This document shows positions 40,573-49,179 of a stretch of 64,000 bases of DNA, piece by piece. The DNA lies in assembly GCA_910578735.1 (NCBI GenBank), contig CAJTSQ010000004.1:1-64000 (forward strand), written 5' to 3'. This DNA is from an uncultured Oscillospiraceae bacterium. Its GTDB lineage: Bacteria; Bacillota; Clostridia; Oscillospirales; Oscillospiraceae. The translations under genes and the position numbers were made by a program. The notes under the pieces were generated by a model. It was not told where the DNA came from and did not search any database. It saw nothing but the letters and a program-made list of their open reading frames with translations. Position 1 is the first letter of the stretch. Each line of letters begins with the position of its first letter.

Positions 40573-41460
40573 TCATCCGGGCCGCCGGGGCGGCCACTCG
40601 CGGGTCAAAGCGTCGTTAATTGGCTGCTCCAGGTAGAGGAGTGCCAAGGCCAGCGCCCCCCTGTGGACATTGTGCCACCTGGCATAGCCTTTGGAAAAGG
40701 TTTTATAGTCCGGCATGGCCAACCGGCCAAACTCCTCCTCACTGAGGACATGGGCCGCAAGCTGGTACAGCCCGTGGGCGGGGAGGAAGGGCTCCTTTTC
40801 CCAGTAAACATCCACCCGAGTGACCGCCTGACACACGGTTTGGAGCTGTTTTCCAGCTTCTTTCACGTCCCGACGGTACAGGGCCAGCAGGTAAGCGACC
40901 ACCGCCCGGTCCCACTGAGACTTTTTGCTGGCCGCAAATTTTTCCCCTGCGGGAACAGCAAACTCCAGCAGAGCCTGGTCCTGATACCATAGTCCCGCCA
41001 GCAGAGGGGTTCCCACCCGATAGAGAGGATATACCTTTTTCGGGACCTTCTTCTCCATTCCAGCAGGGAAAATCCACTCCATCAGCCCATCATCTCCCAC
41101 CGCAATGGCGGTCAGAGCCTGGAAAAAGTACCAGAACTCCTCACCTGGGTTGAGTCGCAGCCCCAACGCCCGCAGCCGGACACTTTGAAATCCTACGCGG
41201 TTCAAGCCCTGCCAATCCTCTGCGTCCAAGCTGCGCTTTATCATCTGTTCCGCTGGAAAACAGGTTACTGCCGTTTCCAGTACCGTCCAGACACACAGCG
41301 GATTCTCTGGGTTCCAGCCGGGCTGCTCACACAGACAGCGTGCTGTCACTTCCTCCAGGTAAGCGCCGCAGGGGTCAGTCTCCATCCTCTGGTGCAGTTG
41401 CTGAATGAACGCTTCGGAATACAGCTCCTTCCTCTTGGCGGCGCTGTCAATTTTGTCCAT
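40573..41460 (-). CDS. unknown helical protein inserted between gyrB and gyrA
   Basis: 295 residues, soluble, mostly helical with paired Ala/Leu-rich helices (VVAYLLALYRRDVKEAGKQL, RGALALALLYLEQPINDALT). The size and outline are compatible with Imm49-like immunity proteins, but I cannot confirm a match. It starts 12 bp after the gyrB stop and precedes the 151-residue gene. The two genes separate gyrB from gyrA. Confidence 0.62.
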   Translation of the reverse strand: MDKIDSAAKRKELYSEAFIQQLHQRMETDPCGAYLEEVTARCLCEQPGWNPENPLCVWTVLETAVTCFPAEQMIKRSLDAEDWQGLNRVGFQSVRLRALGLRLNPGEEFWYFFQALTAIAVGDDGLMEWIFPAGMEKKVPKKVYPLYRVGTPLLAGLWYQDQALLEFAVPAGEKFAASKKSQWDRAVVAYLLALYRRDVKEAGKQLQTVCQAVTRVDVYWEKEPFLPAHGLYQLAAHVLSEEEFGRLAMPDYKTFSKGYARWHNVHRGALALALLYLEQPINDALTREWPPRRPG

Positions 41461-41472
41461 ATGTCTTTCCCC

Positions 41473-43428
41473 TTAAAAGTCCAGATTGGACACGTACTGG
41501 GCGTTCTTTACAATCCAGTCCTTCCGGGGCTCCACCTCCTCGCCCATGAGGACGGTGAAGATCTGGTCGGCGGCTACAGCGTCGTCCAGGGTGATGCGCC
41601 GCAGGGTTCGCCGCTCCGGGTCCATGGTGGTCTCCCACAGCTCATGGGGGTCCATCTCGCCCAGGCCCTTGTAGCGGTTGATCTCCACCTTCACATTGGG
41701 GTTGTCTCCCCGCATCTCGGCGGAGATGGCGTCCCGTTCCGGGTCGGAGTAGGCCACCCGCTGCTGCTTGCCCCGGGTCAGCTTGTACAGAGGGGGCACG
41801 GCGGAGTATACATAACCCTTTTCAATCAGCGGACGCATATACCGGAAGAAGAAGGTCAACAATAGGGTGCGGATGTGGGCGCCGTCCACGTCGGCATCGG
41901 CCATGATGATAATCTTGTGATAGCGCAGCTTGTCGATGTTAAACTCCTCGCCAATACCAGCGCCCAGGCCCAGCACCAGGGGGTAGAGCTTGTCGTTGCC
42001 ATAGATCTTGTCCGCTCGGGCCTTCTCCACGTTGAGCATCTTGCCCCACATGGACAAAATGGCCTGGAACCGGCTGTCCCGGCCCTGGATGGCCGAGCCG
42101 GCGGCGGAGTCGCCCTCGACGATATACAGCTCACACAGGGCGGGGTCCCGCTCGTTGCAGTCCTGAAGCTTATCGGGCATCTGGCCGGACTCCAGCACCG
42201 TTTTGCGCCGCACCGATTCCCGGGCTTTTCGGGCGGCCTCCCGGGCCCGGCTGGCCATCAGGGCCTTTTCCAGAATGGCCTTGCCCACTCCGGGGTTCTC
42301 CTCCAGGTAGATCTCCAACTTCTCCGACACCACGGCGTTGACCAAGGTGCGCATCTCGCTGTTGCCCAGTTTGGCCTTGGTCTGGCCCTCAAACTGGGCT
42401 TCGGTGAGCTTCACCGAGATAACCACCGTAAGCCCCTCCCGGCAGTCCTCGCCGGACACCTTTTCGTCATCCTTCAGCAGCTTAATCTTCCGTCCGTAGG
42501 CGTTGAGGGCGTTGGTCAGCGCCCGGCGGAAGCCCTCCTCGTGCATACCGCCCTCGGGGGTGTGGACGTTGTTGGCGAAGGAGACCATAACCTCCTGGTA
42601 TCCGTCGTTATACTGCATAGCCACCTCGGCCATGGAGTCCTCCCGGGCCCCGGACATATAGATCACCTCATTGTGGAGGGGGTCCTTGTTCCGGTTGATG
42701 AAGGTGACAAATTCCCGGATGCCGCCCTCATAACACATGTCGTCCTCCTGCTCCTGGCCGGGGCGCAGGTCCACCGTCTGGATGCGCAGGCCGGCGTTGA
42801 GGAAGGCCTCCTCCCGCATCCGGGTATGGAGGGTGTCGTAATTGTATTCCAGAGTGTCGAACATCTCGGGGTCGGGCTTGAAGGTGACGGTGGTGCCGGT
42901 GTGGTCAGTTTTGCCCACCACCTTCATCTCCTGGGTGATCTTACCCCGGGAGAACTTCATCTCATAGATTTCCCCGTTCTTGTGGACCTGGACCTCCAGC
43001 CATTCGCTCAGGGCGTTGACCACCGAGGCGCCCACTCCGTGGAGGCCGCCGGACACCTTATACCCGCCGCCGCCGAACTTGCCGCCGGCGTGGAGAATGG
43101 TAAAGACTACCTCCAGAGCGGGCTTGCCCGTCTGGGGCTGGATATCCACCGGAATACCCCGGCCGTTGTCCGTGACGGTGATGGTATTACCCGGGTTGAT
43201 GGTCACAGTGATATCGGTACAGTGGCCGGCCAGAGCCTCGTCGATGGAGTTATCCACGATCTCATATACCAAATGGTGCAGGCCGGACTCTGAGGTGGAG
43301 CCGATATACATACCCGGGCGCTTGCGTACCGCCTCCAGGCCCTCCAGGACCTGGATTTCCGACCCGCCGTACTCGTGGTCGGTCTGGGTAGTGCTCAGTT
43401 CGTTCAGCTGATTCAGTTCTTCAGACAT
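41473..43428 (-). CDS. gyrB: DNA gyrase subunit B
   Basis: 651-residue ATPase subunit of gyrase. GHKL ATP site: EIVDNSIDEALAG, TDNGRGIPVD, GGLHGVGASVVNAL. The TOPRIM domain has YIVEGDSAAGSAIQGRDSR and MADADVDGAHIRTLLL, and the C-terminus has INRYKGLGEM. The start at 43428 follows GGAGGG. Length is normal. It is followed by two unknown genes before gyrA. Confidence 0.98.
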   Translation of the reverse strand: MSEELNQLNELSTTQTDHEYGGSEIQVLEGLEAVRKRPGMYIGSTSESGLHHLVYEIVDNSIDEALAGHCTDITVTINPGNTITVTDNGRGIPVDIQPQTGKPALEVVFTILHAGGKFGGGGYKVSGGLHGVGASVVNALSEWLEVQVHKNGEIYEMKFSRGKITQEMKVVGKTDHTGTTVTFKPDPEMFDTLEYNYDTLHTRMREEAFLNAGLRIQTVDLRPGQEQEDDMCYEGGIREFVTFINRNKDPLHNEVIYMSGAREDSMAEVAMQYNDGYQEVMVSFANNVHTPEGGMHEEGFRRALTNALNAYGRKIKLLKDDEKVSGEDCREGLTVVISVKLTEAQFEGQTKAKLGNSEMRTLVNAVVSEKLEIYLEENPGVGKAILEKALMASRAREAARKARESVRRKTVLESGQMPDKLQDCNERDPALCELYIVEGDSAAGSAIQGRDSRFQAILSMWGKMLNVEKARADKIYGNDKLYPLVLGLGAGIGEEFNIDKLRYHKIIIMADADVDGAHIRTLLLTFFFRYMRPLIEKGYVYSAVPPLYKLTRGKQQRVAYSDPERDAISAEMRGDNPNVKVEINRYKGLGEMDPHELWETTMDPERRTLRRITLDDAVAADQIFTVLMGEEVEPRKDWIVKNAQYVSNLDF

Positions 43429-43454
43429 AGTTTCCCTCCGCGCTGGTAAAATTC

Positions 43455-43558
43455 TGTAGGGACGCTTCACGAAGCGTCCGAAAACTGTTTTATTACGGAC
43501 GCATTGTGATACACCCGAAAATCGTTTGGCCGCGGACGCATCGTGATGCGTCCCTACA
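43455..43558 (+). repeat. TGTAGGG-family palindromic repeat, long copy
   Basis: Starts TGTAGGGACGCTTCACGAAG and ends with GGACGCATCGTGATGCGTCC then CTACA. It contains three hairpin units, one partly decayed (GGACGCATTGTGATACACCC). It fills the gyrB / PH-gene spacer. Confidence 0.85.
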
Positions 43559-43560
43559 AA

Positions 43561-43971
43561 TCAATCCAATTCTTCGCCGTCCAGATCGGCGGTATCATGG
43601 TAGTCGTCCTCGCCGTCCTCGGCGCCCACCAGCTCGGTGGTGCGCATCCGGCGCTTGTCCTTGGCCGTCTCCACGTTCCGGTGGATCAGTTCCTTGACCT
43701 CACGGGGATTTTTTACGTTTTTCAGGTCCAGGTGTGGAATGCTCTTGTCCGAGGAGACAACGCACACCGTCCCCACGCCGAAGATACGCTGACCCAGCGA
43801 CATGTTCAGCTGAAGGTCCCGCACCCGGTAGAGCAGCACCTCATCGGATTTCAGATTCAGCAGCCCAGTTTCGCAGAACAGCCGGTCCTCGCTGAGCCGG
43901 TAGCGGGTGAAGGACAGAGGCAGCCCAAAATAACGTTTGCGGTCCTTCCACAGATATTCGATGGGTTCCAT
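43561..43971 (-). CDS. PH-domain protein
   Basis: 136-residue protein with a bacterial PH domain (bPH_2 type, YdbT-like): FTRYRLSEDRLFCETGLLNLKSDEVLLYRVRDLQLNMSLGQRIFGVGTVCVVSSD. No membrane helix is present, unlike many relatives. The C-terminal 35 residues are acidic and probably disordered. Function unknown. It lies between remB and gyrB, each spacer holding a palindromic repeat. Confidence 0.8.
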   Translation of the reverse strand: MEPIEYLWKDRKRYFGLPLSFTRYRLSEDRLFCETGLLNLKSDEVLLYRVRDLQLNMSLGQRIFGVGTVCVVSSDKSIPHLDLKNVKNPREVKELIHRNVETAKDKRRMRTTELVGAEDGEDDYHDTADLDGEELD

Positions 43972-43994
43972 AGTGTAACCTCCATTGTTTCAAA

Positions 43995-44060
43995 TGTAGG
44001 GACGCATCATGATGCGTCCGTTTTCACGTTGCTTGCGGACGCTTCGTGAAGCGTCCCTAC
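43995..44060 (+). repeat. TGTAGGG-family palindromic repeat
   Basis: TGTAGGGACGCATCATGATG opens the element and GGACGCTTCGTGAAGCGTCC closes it, followed by CTAC. Same two hairpin units as at 43455 but in swapped order. Confidence 0.85.
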
Positions 44061-44320
44061 TCAAACCCGCCCCGTTCCGCCCGGTGGGCCAGGGTGGCAG
44101 AGGAGAGGGGAGACATATACACCACCGGCTCCCCCCAGCGGCTGTCCGCCAGGATGAAGGACCGGGGAAGGTCCTCGGTGAGCCAGATGGCACGGCCCTC
44201 CGCCTCCGCCCGCTCCAGCAGCTCCCGGGTCTTGTAGGCCCAGCTGGCGTTGTCCAAGTCGAAGATGCCTAAAATATCACTATCCGGAATGACCACCGAT
44301 TGGCCTAGGTGAAGATACAT
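44057..44320 (-). CDS. remB: RemB-like regulator (DUF370)
   Basis: 87-residue member of the RemA/RemB (DUF370) family: MYLHLGQSVVIPDSDILGIFDLDNASWAYKTRELL, then LPRSFILAD and VYMSPLSSATLAHR. RemA binds DNA and controls matrix and osmoprotection genes in Bacillus; the RemB paralogue (yaaB) sits after recF near the origin, as here. It starts 2 bp after the recF stop. Confidence 0.88.
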   Translation of the reverse strand: MYLHLGQSVVIPDSDILGIFDLDNASWAYKTRELLERAEAEGRAIWLTEDLPRSFILADSRWGEPVVYMSPLSSATLAHRAERGGFE

Positions 44321-44322
44321 TC

Positions 44323-45426
44323 CTACATCAGCCTCCCATCGTGGATATGGAACGCCTTTCCGCCCTCCAGCCCTTCCAGCTTCTCCTCCTCGCAGCAGGT
44401 GATAAATACCTGCCCGCCCCGGATGCGGTTGAGGACAAAGGCCTGCCGCTTACTGTCCAGCTCGGAGAGGACATCGTCCAGCAGCAGGACGGGCCACTCG
44501 CCGGTCTCCTCCTGGAAAATTTCCCGCTGGGCCAGCTTGAGGGAGAGGGCGGCGGTACGGGTCTGGCCCTGGGAGGCGTAGGTCTTGGCGGACTGTCCGC
44601 CGATGGAAACAGCCAGGTCGTCCTTGTGGGGTCCGGACAGGCACTGCCGGGAATCCAGCTCCGCCTGGCGGTGCTTCTCCTGGTGCTCCAGCAGAAGGGG
44701 GAGCAGCTCCCGGGGCTGAGCTTGGGGGTCGGTAATGGTGGACACCGTCTTATAGCCCAGCTCCAGCCCTTCCCGGCCCCCGGAGAAATCGGCGTGGATA
44801 ACAGGGGCGTGCTCCCGCAGGCGCTTGATGAAGTGGGCCCGGTAGTGAATCACAATCGCCCCTGTCTGAGCCATGCGAAGATTGAAATCGTCCAGGGTCT
44901 GGAGCAGATCAGGCCGCTCCGTCCAGTCCCGCAGGATTCGGGTCTTGTGGTCGTAAAGCCGGTTGTACTCCGTCAAAGCCTGGGCATACCGGGGCCGCAG
45001 CTGACAGATGGCTCCGTCCAGGAATTTCCGCCGCTCCACGGCTCCCGCCTTGATTAAAGAAAGGTCCTCGGGACAAAACAGCACGGTATTCAAAATTCCA
45101 GCCAGCTCCCCGGCGGTCTTCAGCTTCACCCCGTTGGAAAACAGCTGACGGCCCCGGCCCCGAAACAGTTTGGCCTCCAGAGTAAAGTCCCGGTCCCGGC
45201 TGAACACCTCCCCCTTGACAAAGGCGGAGTCCACGTCCAGCATAATCATCTCCCGATCCCACCGGGCCCGGTGGGACCGGGCGGCGGAGAGATAGGCGAT
45301 GGCCTCCAACAGGTTGGTCTTGCCCTGGGCGTTGTCGCCGTAGATCAGATTGACCCGGGAATCAAACTCCGCCTCAAGATGGGCGTAGTTGCGGAAAAAA
45401 TCCAGCTCCAGGCGTTTGACAATCAC
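44323..45426 (-). CDS. recF: DNA repair and recombination protein RecF
   Basis: 367-residue SMC-like ATPase that loads RecA at gaps with RecO and RecR. Walker A is YGDNAQGKTNLLEAI near residue 34, the signature QGQTRTAALSLKLAQ and Walker B PVLLLDDVLSELD follow. The start is GTG at 45426, overlapping the yaaA stop by 4 bp (GTGA). Confidence 0.97.
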   Translation of the reverse strand: MIVKRLELDFFRNYAHLEAEFDSRVNLIYGDNAQGKTNLLEAIAYLSAARSHRARWDREMIMLDVDSAFVKGEVFSRDRDFTLEAKLFRGRGRQLFSNGVKLKTAGELAGILNTVLFCPEDLSLIKAGAVERRKFLDGAICQLRPRYAQALTEYNRLYDHKTRILRDWTERPDLLQTLDDFNLRMAQTGAIVIHYRAHFIKRLREHAPVIHADFSGGREGLELGYKTVSTITDPQAQPRELLPLLLEHQEKHRQAELDSRQCLSGPHKDDLAVSIGGQSAKTYASQGQTRTAALSLKLAQREIFQEETGEWPVLLLDDVLSELDSKRQAFVLNRIRGGQVFITCCEEEKLEGLEGGKAFHIHDGRLM

Positions 45427-45638
45427 GTGACTACAAGCTCCGTCTCATTGTCGATAACCGCCTTGTCTCCGGGGCGCAGCTTTTTCCCCCGCATAGGGCA
45501 GGGCTCGCCGTTGACCGACACCCGGCCCTCCTGAATGATCAGCTTGGCGTCGCCGCCGGTCTCCACCGCCCCGGCGAACTTGAGCAGGTCCTGAAGCTTG
45601 ATAAATTCGGTGTGTATTTTGATCTCGTGGATCTCCAT
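45423..45638 (-). CDS. yaaA: S4-domain protein YaaA (RlbA-like)
   Basis: 71-residue RNA-binding S4 domain: IKLQDLLKFAGAVETGGDAKLIIQEGRVSVNGEPCPMRGKKLRPGD. This small gene is a standard member of the dnaA-dnaN-yaaA-recF order in Firmicutes and is linked to ribosome assembly. Its stop overlaps the recF start by 4 bp. Confidence 0.93.
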   Translation of the reverse strand: MEIHEIKIHTEFIKLQDLLKFAGAVETGGDAKLIIQEGRVSVNGEPCPMRGKKLRPGDKAVIDNETELVVT

Positions 45639-45649
45639 GCTATTCCCCC

Positions 45650-45665
45650 TGTTTCATGTGAAACA
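45650..45665. promoter_or_regulatory. parS-like site
   Basis: TGTTTCATGTGAAACA differs at one central base from the parS consensus TGTTTCACGTGAAACA bound by ParB/Spo0J. It lies 1.2 kb from the origin, just upstream of yaaA, where parS sites commonly occur. No parA/parB pair is in the window. Confidence 0.7.
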
Positions 45666-45672
45666 TTGTCCC

Positions 45673-45747
45673 TGTCGGGACGCTTCACAAAGCGTCCGGG
45701 CATCAGGACCGATTTTGGGCACGGACGCATCATGATGCGTCCCTACA
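45673..45747 (+). repeat. TGTAGGG-family palindromic repeat
   Basis: Begins TGTCGGGACGCTTCACAAAG (one change in the end motif) and ends GGACGCATCATGATGCGTCC then CTACA. It sits between dnaN and yaaA, beside the parS-like site. Confidence 0.82.
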
Positions 45748-45761
45748 GATGCAAATAAAAT

Positions 45762-46868
45762 CTAATTCGCTTTCAGCCGCACAGGCAGCACCATATAGGT
45801 AAAATTCTCCTCTCCCTCGGCGGGCAGGATGACGCAGGGGGCCACCCCGGAGGTAAATTCCATGCGCAGCTTGTCGGCGGGGGCGGCCTTCAGGGCGTCC
45901 ATCAGGTACTTGTTGTTAAAACCGATCTCCAGCCCGCCGCCGTTGCCGTTGATGACGCACTGATCGGCGGCGTCCCCGATGGCGGTCTTGGTGGTGATAT
46001 TTACCATGCCGTCCCCAAAGACGCAGCGCAGGGGGGATTTCAGCTTTTCGCTGATGATAAGTGACACCCGGTCGATGGAGGACAGCAGGGCCCGGGCCTC
46101 TACCTCGATCTGAATGGAGTTGTTCCGAGGGATGGCGTTGCGGTAGGCCAAAAAGTCCCCCTCCAGCCTGCGGCAGACCAGCACGGTATCTCCCGTCTGG
46201 AACATGACATGCCGGGCCCCCTGGGTGACGGTGACCAGCTCCTCCCCAGAGCATATTTTTTCCACTTCTCCCAGTGCTGAACCAGGAACCACAAAAGAGA
46301 AGGAGTCCGCCCCTTTTTTCTCCTCCACGTCCTCATGGCGCAGGGCCAGGCGGTAGCCGTCCACCGACACCACGGTGAGGCCGGCGCTGTCCACCTCAAA
46401 GAGAGAGCCGGTATGGATGGGCCGGCTCTCATTGTCGCTGACGGCAAAGAGGGTCTGCGCGATCATAGACCGGAGCACCGGCTGCTTGATGGTCAGGGTG
46501 TTCTGCTGGTCCACGGCGGGCAGCTCGGGGAACTCCTCCGGGTCGGTGCCCAGAATGTTAAACTCACTCAGCCCGCATTTGATGTTGACGGTGTACCCCT
46601 GAGAGGAGAAGACCACCACATCGTCAGGCAGCTTACGGACGATCTCACCAAAGAGCCGGGCGGACAGCACCAGAGACCCTCCCTCCAGAATCTCAGCGGG
46701 GACGGTGGCCTGGATCCCTGTCTCCAGGTTGTAGCCGGTGAGTCGGAGGGCCTGGCCCGCCTCAACAAGGATGCCCTCCATAGCGGGAATGGAGCTCTTT
46801 GCAGCCACCGCCCGGGAGGTGACGGACACCGCGGCGGACAGCAGAGCCTTTTCGCAGGAGAATTTCAT
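45762..46868 (-). CDS. dnaN: DNA polymerase III beta clamp
   Basis: 368-residue sliding clamp, three repeated clamp domains: MKFSCEKALLSAAVSVTSRAV in domain 1, IHTGSLFEVDSAGLTVVSVDGYRLALR in domain 2, and the C-terminal FTYMVLPVRL. The start at 46868 follows GGAGGAA; a longer in-frame reading into the origin spacer lacks a ribosome site. It should be co-transcribed with dnaA or from a promoter in the origin spacer. Confidence 0.97.
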   Translation of the reverse strand: MKFSCEKALLSAAVSVTSRAVAAKSSIPAMEGILVEAGQALRLTGYNLETGIQATVPAEILEGGSLVLSARLFGEIVRKLPDDVVVFSSQGYTVNIKCGLSEFNILGTDPEEFPELPAVDQQNTLTIKQPVLRSMIAQTLFAVSDNESRPIHTGSLFEVDSAGLTVVSVDGYRLALRHEDVEEKKGADSFSFVVPGSALGEVEKICSGEELVTVTQGARHVMFQTGDTVLVCRRLEGDFLAYRNAIPRNNSIQIEVEARALLSSIDRVSLIISEKLKSPLRCVFGDGMVNITTKTAIGDAADQCVINGNGGGLEIGFNNKYLMDALKAAPADKLRMEFTSGVAPCVILPAEGEENFTYMVLPVRLKAN

Positions 46869-46902
46869 AAACGGTTCCTCCAATCTTTTTTCTCTCCCGC
46901 AA

Positions 46903-47088
46903 TAGGAGGAGAGGATATTTTTTAGTAACAGTAGATAGTAGGCAAAAAAAATGTGGAAAGAGGGCGCAAAGCCTTGCAGCTCTAAGCAAATCAACTCCAC
47001 AGGGGATGTGGACAGAAAGAGAGGGTTTTCCACAGCTGCCCCCACTATCCACAGCTGTCCACAAACATTCCACATTTTTTGTGGACAG
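46903..47088. other. predicted oriC between dnaA and dnaN
   Basis: The spacer holds eight or so DnaA-box-like 9-mers: 46952 TGTGGAAAG, 47007 TGTGGACAG, 47026 TTTTCCACA, 47045 CTATCCACA, 47055 CTGTCCACA, 47066 CATTCCACA and 47080 TGTGGACAG, in both orientations. An AT-rich stretch with a TAGTAACAGTAGATAGTAG run (46923-46941) beside them resembles DnaA-trios and may be the unwinding site. Gene order and divergent gene polarity around 47-49 kb agree. Boxes deviate from TTATCCACA by one or two bases. Confidence 0.8.
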
Positions 47089-47167
47089 CTGTTGGCTGTT
47101 AAAGTTAACAGGAAAGCTCTCTTTGATTTTTTTCCAGAGAAAAAGAACGCCAGCCTGACAGGGGCCG

Positions 47168-48484
47168 TTACTCATAGCGTGAATTGATGTTTGTAGTGAT
47201 GTCCTTCACGATCTCCGCCTTCTCCGGATCATTCTTCACCAGATCTTCAATGCGGTTAAGGGCGTTCAGAACAGTGCTGTGGTCCCGGCCGCCAAACTCC
47301 TGACCGATCTCCTTTAGAGAAAGGTTGGTCATTCGGCGGATCTGATACATGGCGATCTGCCGGGCCAGGGAGATGTCCTTGGAGCGGCCCTGCCCCCGGA
47401 GGAGTTCAGGCTCCAGATTGTAGAACTTGCACACCTCGTCAATAATGACGTCTGCAGTGGGCAGAATGTCAGATTTTTCCTTAAAGATATCCTTCACCGC
47501 CCGGATAACGGTGTTCTTATCCACCGTGTCCCCGTTCAGATCCTGGAAGGCCATGATTTTATTCACCGTGCCCTCAATCTGACGCACGTTGGCGGTGATA
47601 TTCTCGGCGATGAGCTGGATAATGTAGTCGGGCAGGTCCATCCCCATACGGATGGCCTTGTTCTTGATGATGGCCATGCGCGTCTCGTAGTCAGGGGGGA
47701 TGATATCGGCCAGCAGGCCCCACTCGAAGCGGGTCTTCAGCCGGTCTTCCAGGCGGAGCATCTCCTTGGGCGGCCGGTCGGAGGTGAAGACGATCTGCTT
47801 TTTCAGCTCATACAGAGTGTTAAAGGTGTGGAACATCTCCTCCTGCGTGGAATCCCGGCCAGCGATGAACTGTACATCGTCCATAAGAAATACATCGGCC
47901 CTGCGGTATTTGTCCCGGAACTCCTGGGTCCTGCCCTCCCGGATGGCGGTGACCAGCTCGTTAGTAAACGCGTCCCCCTTGACGTAGATGATTTTAAAAT
48001 CCGGGTGGTTGGAGTGGATGGTATGTGCGATGGAGTAGAGCAGATGCGTTTTACCCAGGCCGGAGTTGCCAAAGATGAACAGGGGATTGTAGCTCTCCCC
48101 CGGATTGTCCGCCGCTTTGCGGGCGGCGGCGTGGGCAAATTTGTTGGAGGCCCCCACTACAAAGCGGTCGAAGGTGTATTCCTCTGTGCCGGGAAGGAAG
48201 GAGGCGGGCTTGCTCCCCTTCTGCATCCGGTCTAGTTCTCCCTCTGTGAGAACGGTGACCTGGAAGTCAGCGGAGAACAGCTCATGGAGGGCGTTCTGGA
48301 TGGGGCTGATATAGCGTGCAGCAATGATGTCCCGCTTGAAGCGGGTAGGGCTGTAGAGCAAAAAGCGGTCCTCCTCCAGGGAGACGGCCGTGGCGTCGTC
48401 AAACCAGGTATTCAGAGTGGTGGCAGTCATCTCAGCCCCCATCAGGGCTTTTACCTTTTCCCATACTTCTGCGGCTGGGTTCAT
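47168..48484 (-). CDS. dnaA: chromosomal replication initiator DnaA
   Basis: 438-residue AAA+ initiator. Domain I VWEKVKALMGAEMTATTLNTWF, Walker A FGNSGLGKTHLLYSIAH near residue 145, Walker B VFLMDDVQFIAG, and the C-terminal DNA-binding domain with the signature FGGRDHSTVLNALNRIE. The linker (domain II) is short. AAAGGAGGAG precedes the ATG. Its own promoter lies at 48583-48611. Confidence 0.98.
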   Translation of the reverse strand: MNPAAEVWEKVKALMGAEMTATTLNTWFDDATAVSLEEDRFLLYSPTRFKRDIIAARYISPIQNALHELFSADFQVTVLTEGELDRMQKGSKPASFLPGTEEYTFDRFVVGASNKFAHAAARKAADNPGESYNPLFIFGNSGLGKTHLLYSIAHTIHSNHPDFKIIYVKGDAFTNELVTAIREGRTQEFRDKYRRADVFLMDDVQFIAGRDSTQEEMFHTFNTLYELKKQIVFTSDRPPKEMLRLEDRLKTRFEWGLLADIIPPDYETRMAIIKNKAIRMGMDLPDYIIQLIAENITANVRQIEGTVNKIMAFQDLNGDTVDKNTVIRAVKDIFKEKSDILPTADVIIDEVCKFYNLEPELLRGQGRSKDISLARQIAMYQIRRMTNLSLKEIGQEFGGRDHSTVLNALNRIEDLVKNDPEKAEIVKDITTNINSRYE

Positions 48485-48582
48485 AGCGCTCCTCCTTTTA
48501 TCTGCGGGCGGCGCAAACTTTTAAAGCGCCCTCCCCGTACCTACAGAGAAGGCGGCTGAACGTGTAATTTTTCACATCTGCC

Positions 48583-48611
48583 ATTATACCAAAAATTCGG
48601 ATGGACAGCAA
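48583..48611 (-). promoter_or_regulatory. promoter of dnaA
   Basis: TTGCTG (48606-48611) and perfect TATAAT (48583-48588) on the minus strand, 17-bp spacer, about 100 bp before dnaA. Confidence 0.8.
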
Positions 48612-48733
48612 GGTTTTTCCTTATTTTTATTTTAAATGTATGGAAAAGCTTGTATATGTAGAAAACATGAATCACAATATGTAGTTCGGATAAAAAAATT
48701 GTAAAAAACCCGGTCCTTGGAGCAAAAAGATGG

Positions 48734-48763
48734 TTGACAGAGGCGGCATGAATCCGCTATAAT
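48734..48763 (+). promoter_or_regulatory. promoter of rpmH-rnpA operon
   Basis: Perfect TTGACA (48734-48739) and TATAAT (48758-48763), 18-bp spacer. The 410-bp gap between dnaA and rpmH otherwise holds an AT-rich stretch (about 48605-48720) without consensus DnaA boxes. Confidence 0.88.
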
Positions 48764-48894
48764 GGTGGACGTATCTTTTGAGGCGAGTGTTTTTGCGCCT
48801 GCTTTCTTAAGAGAATAACCGCAGACCGCAGCCTGTATGGGGCTGTTGTTGGGCCGGGAGAGCCGGCTTGAGATCAAATGAGGAGGTGTCCCCC

Positions 48895-49029
48895 ATGCTT
48901 CGTACCTATCAGCCCAAAAAGCGCCAGCGCTCTAAGGAGCACGGCTTCCGTAAGCGTATGGCAACCCGGAATGGCCGCAAGGTGCTGGCCCGCCGCCGCG
49001 CCAAGGGCCGCGCCCGTCTGACCCACTGA
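48895..49029 (+). CDS. rpmH: 50S ribosomal protein L34
   Basis: 44-residue basic protein, too short for usual length filters: MLRTYQPKKRQRSKEHGFRK and RMATRNGRKVLARRRAKGRA are textbook L34. AGGAGG precedes the ATG by 9 bp. First gene of the plus-strand arm from the origin. Confidence 0.98.
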   Translation: MLRTYQPKKRQRSKEHGFRKRMATRNGRKVLARRRAKGRARLTH

Positions 49030-49179
49030 GAAGGGAGGGGCGGCCTGTCCGCCCGTTTCAGCCAGTGAGGCAGGGCCGGATCTTTTATGAGACGGATAAG
49101 AGGACACAGTTTTAGATAGCGCACAAACCAGGGGCGTGGGAGAAATTCCCCCGCCCTATCTGTGCATATGGAGGAAAGC

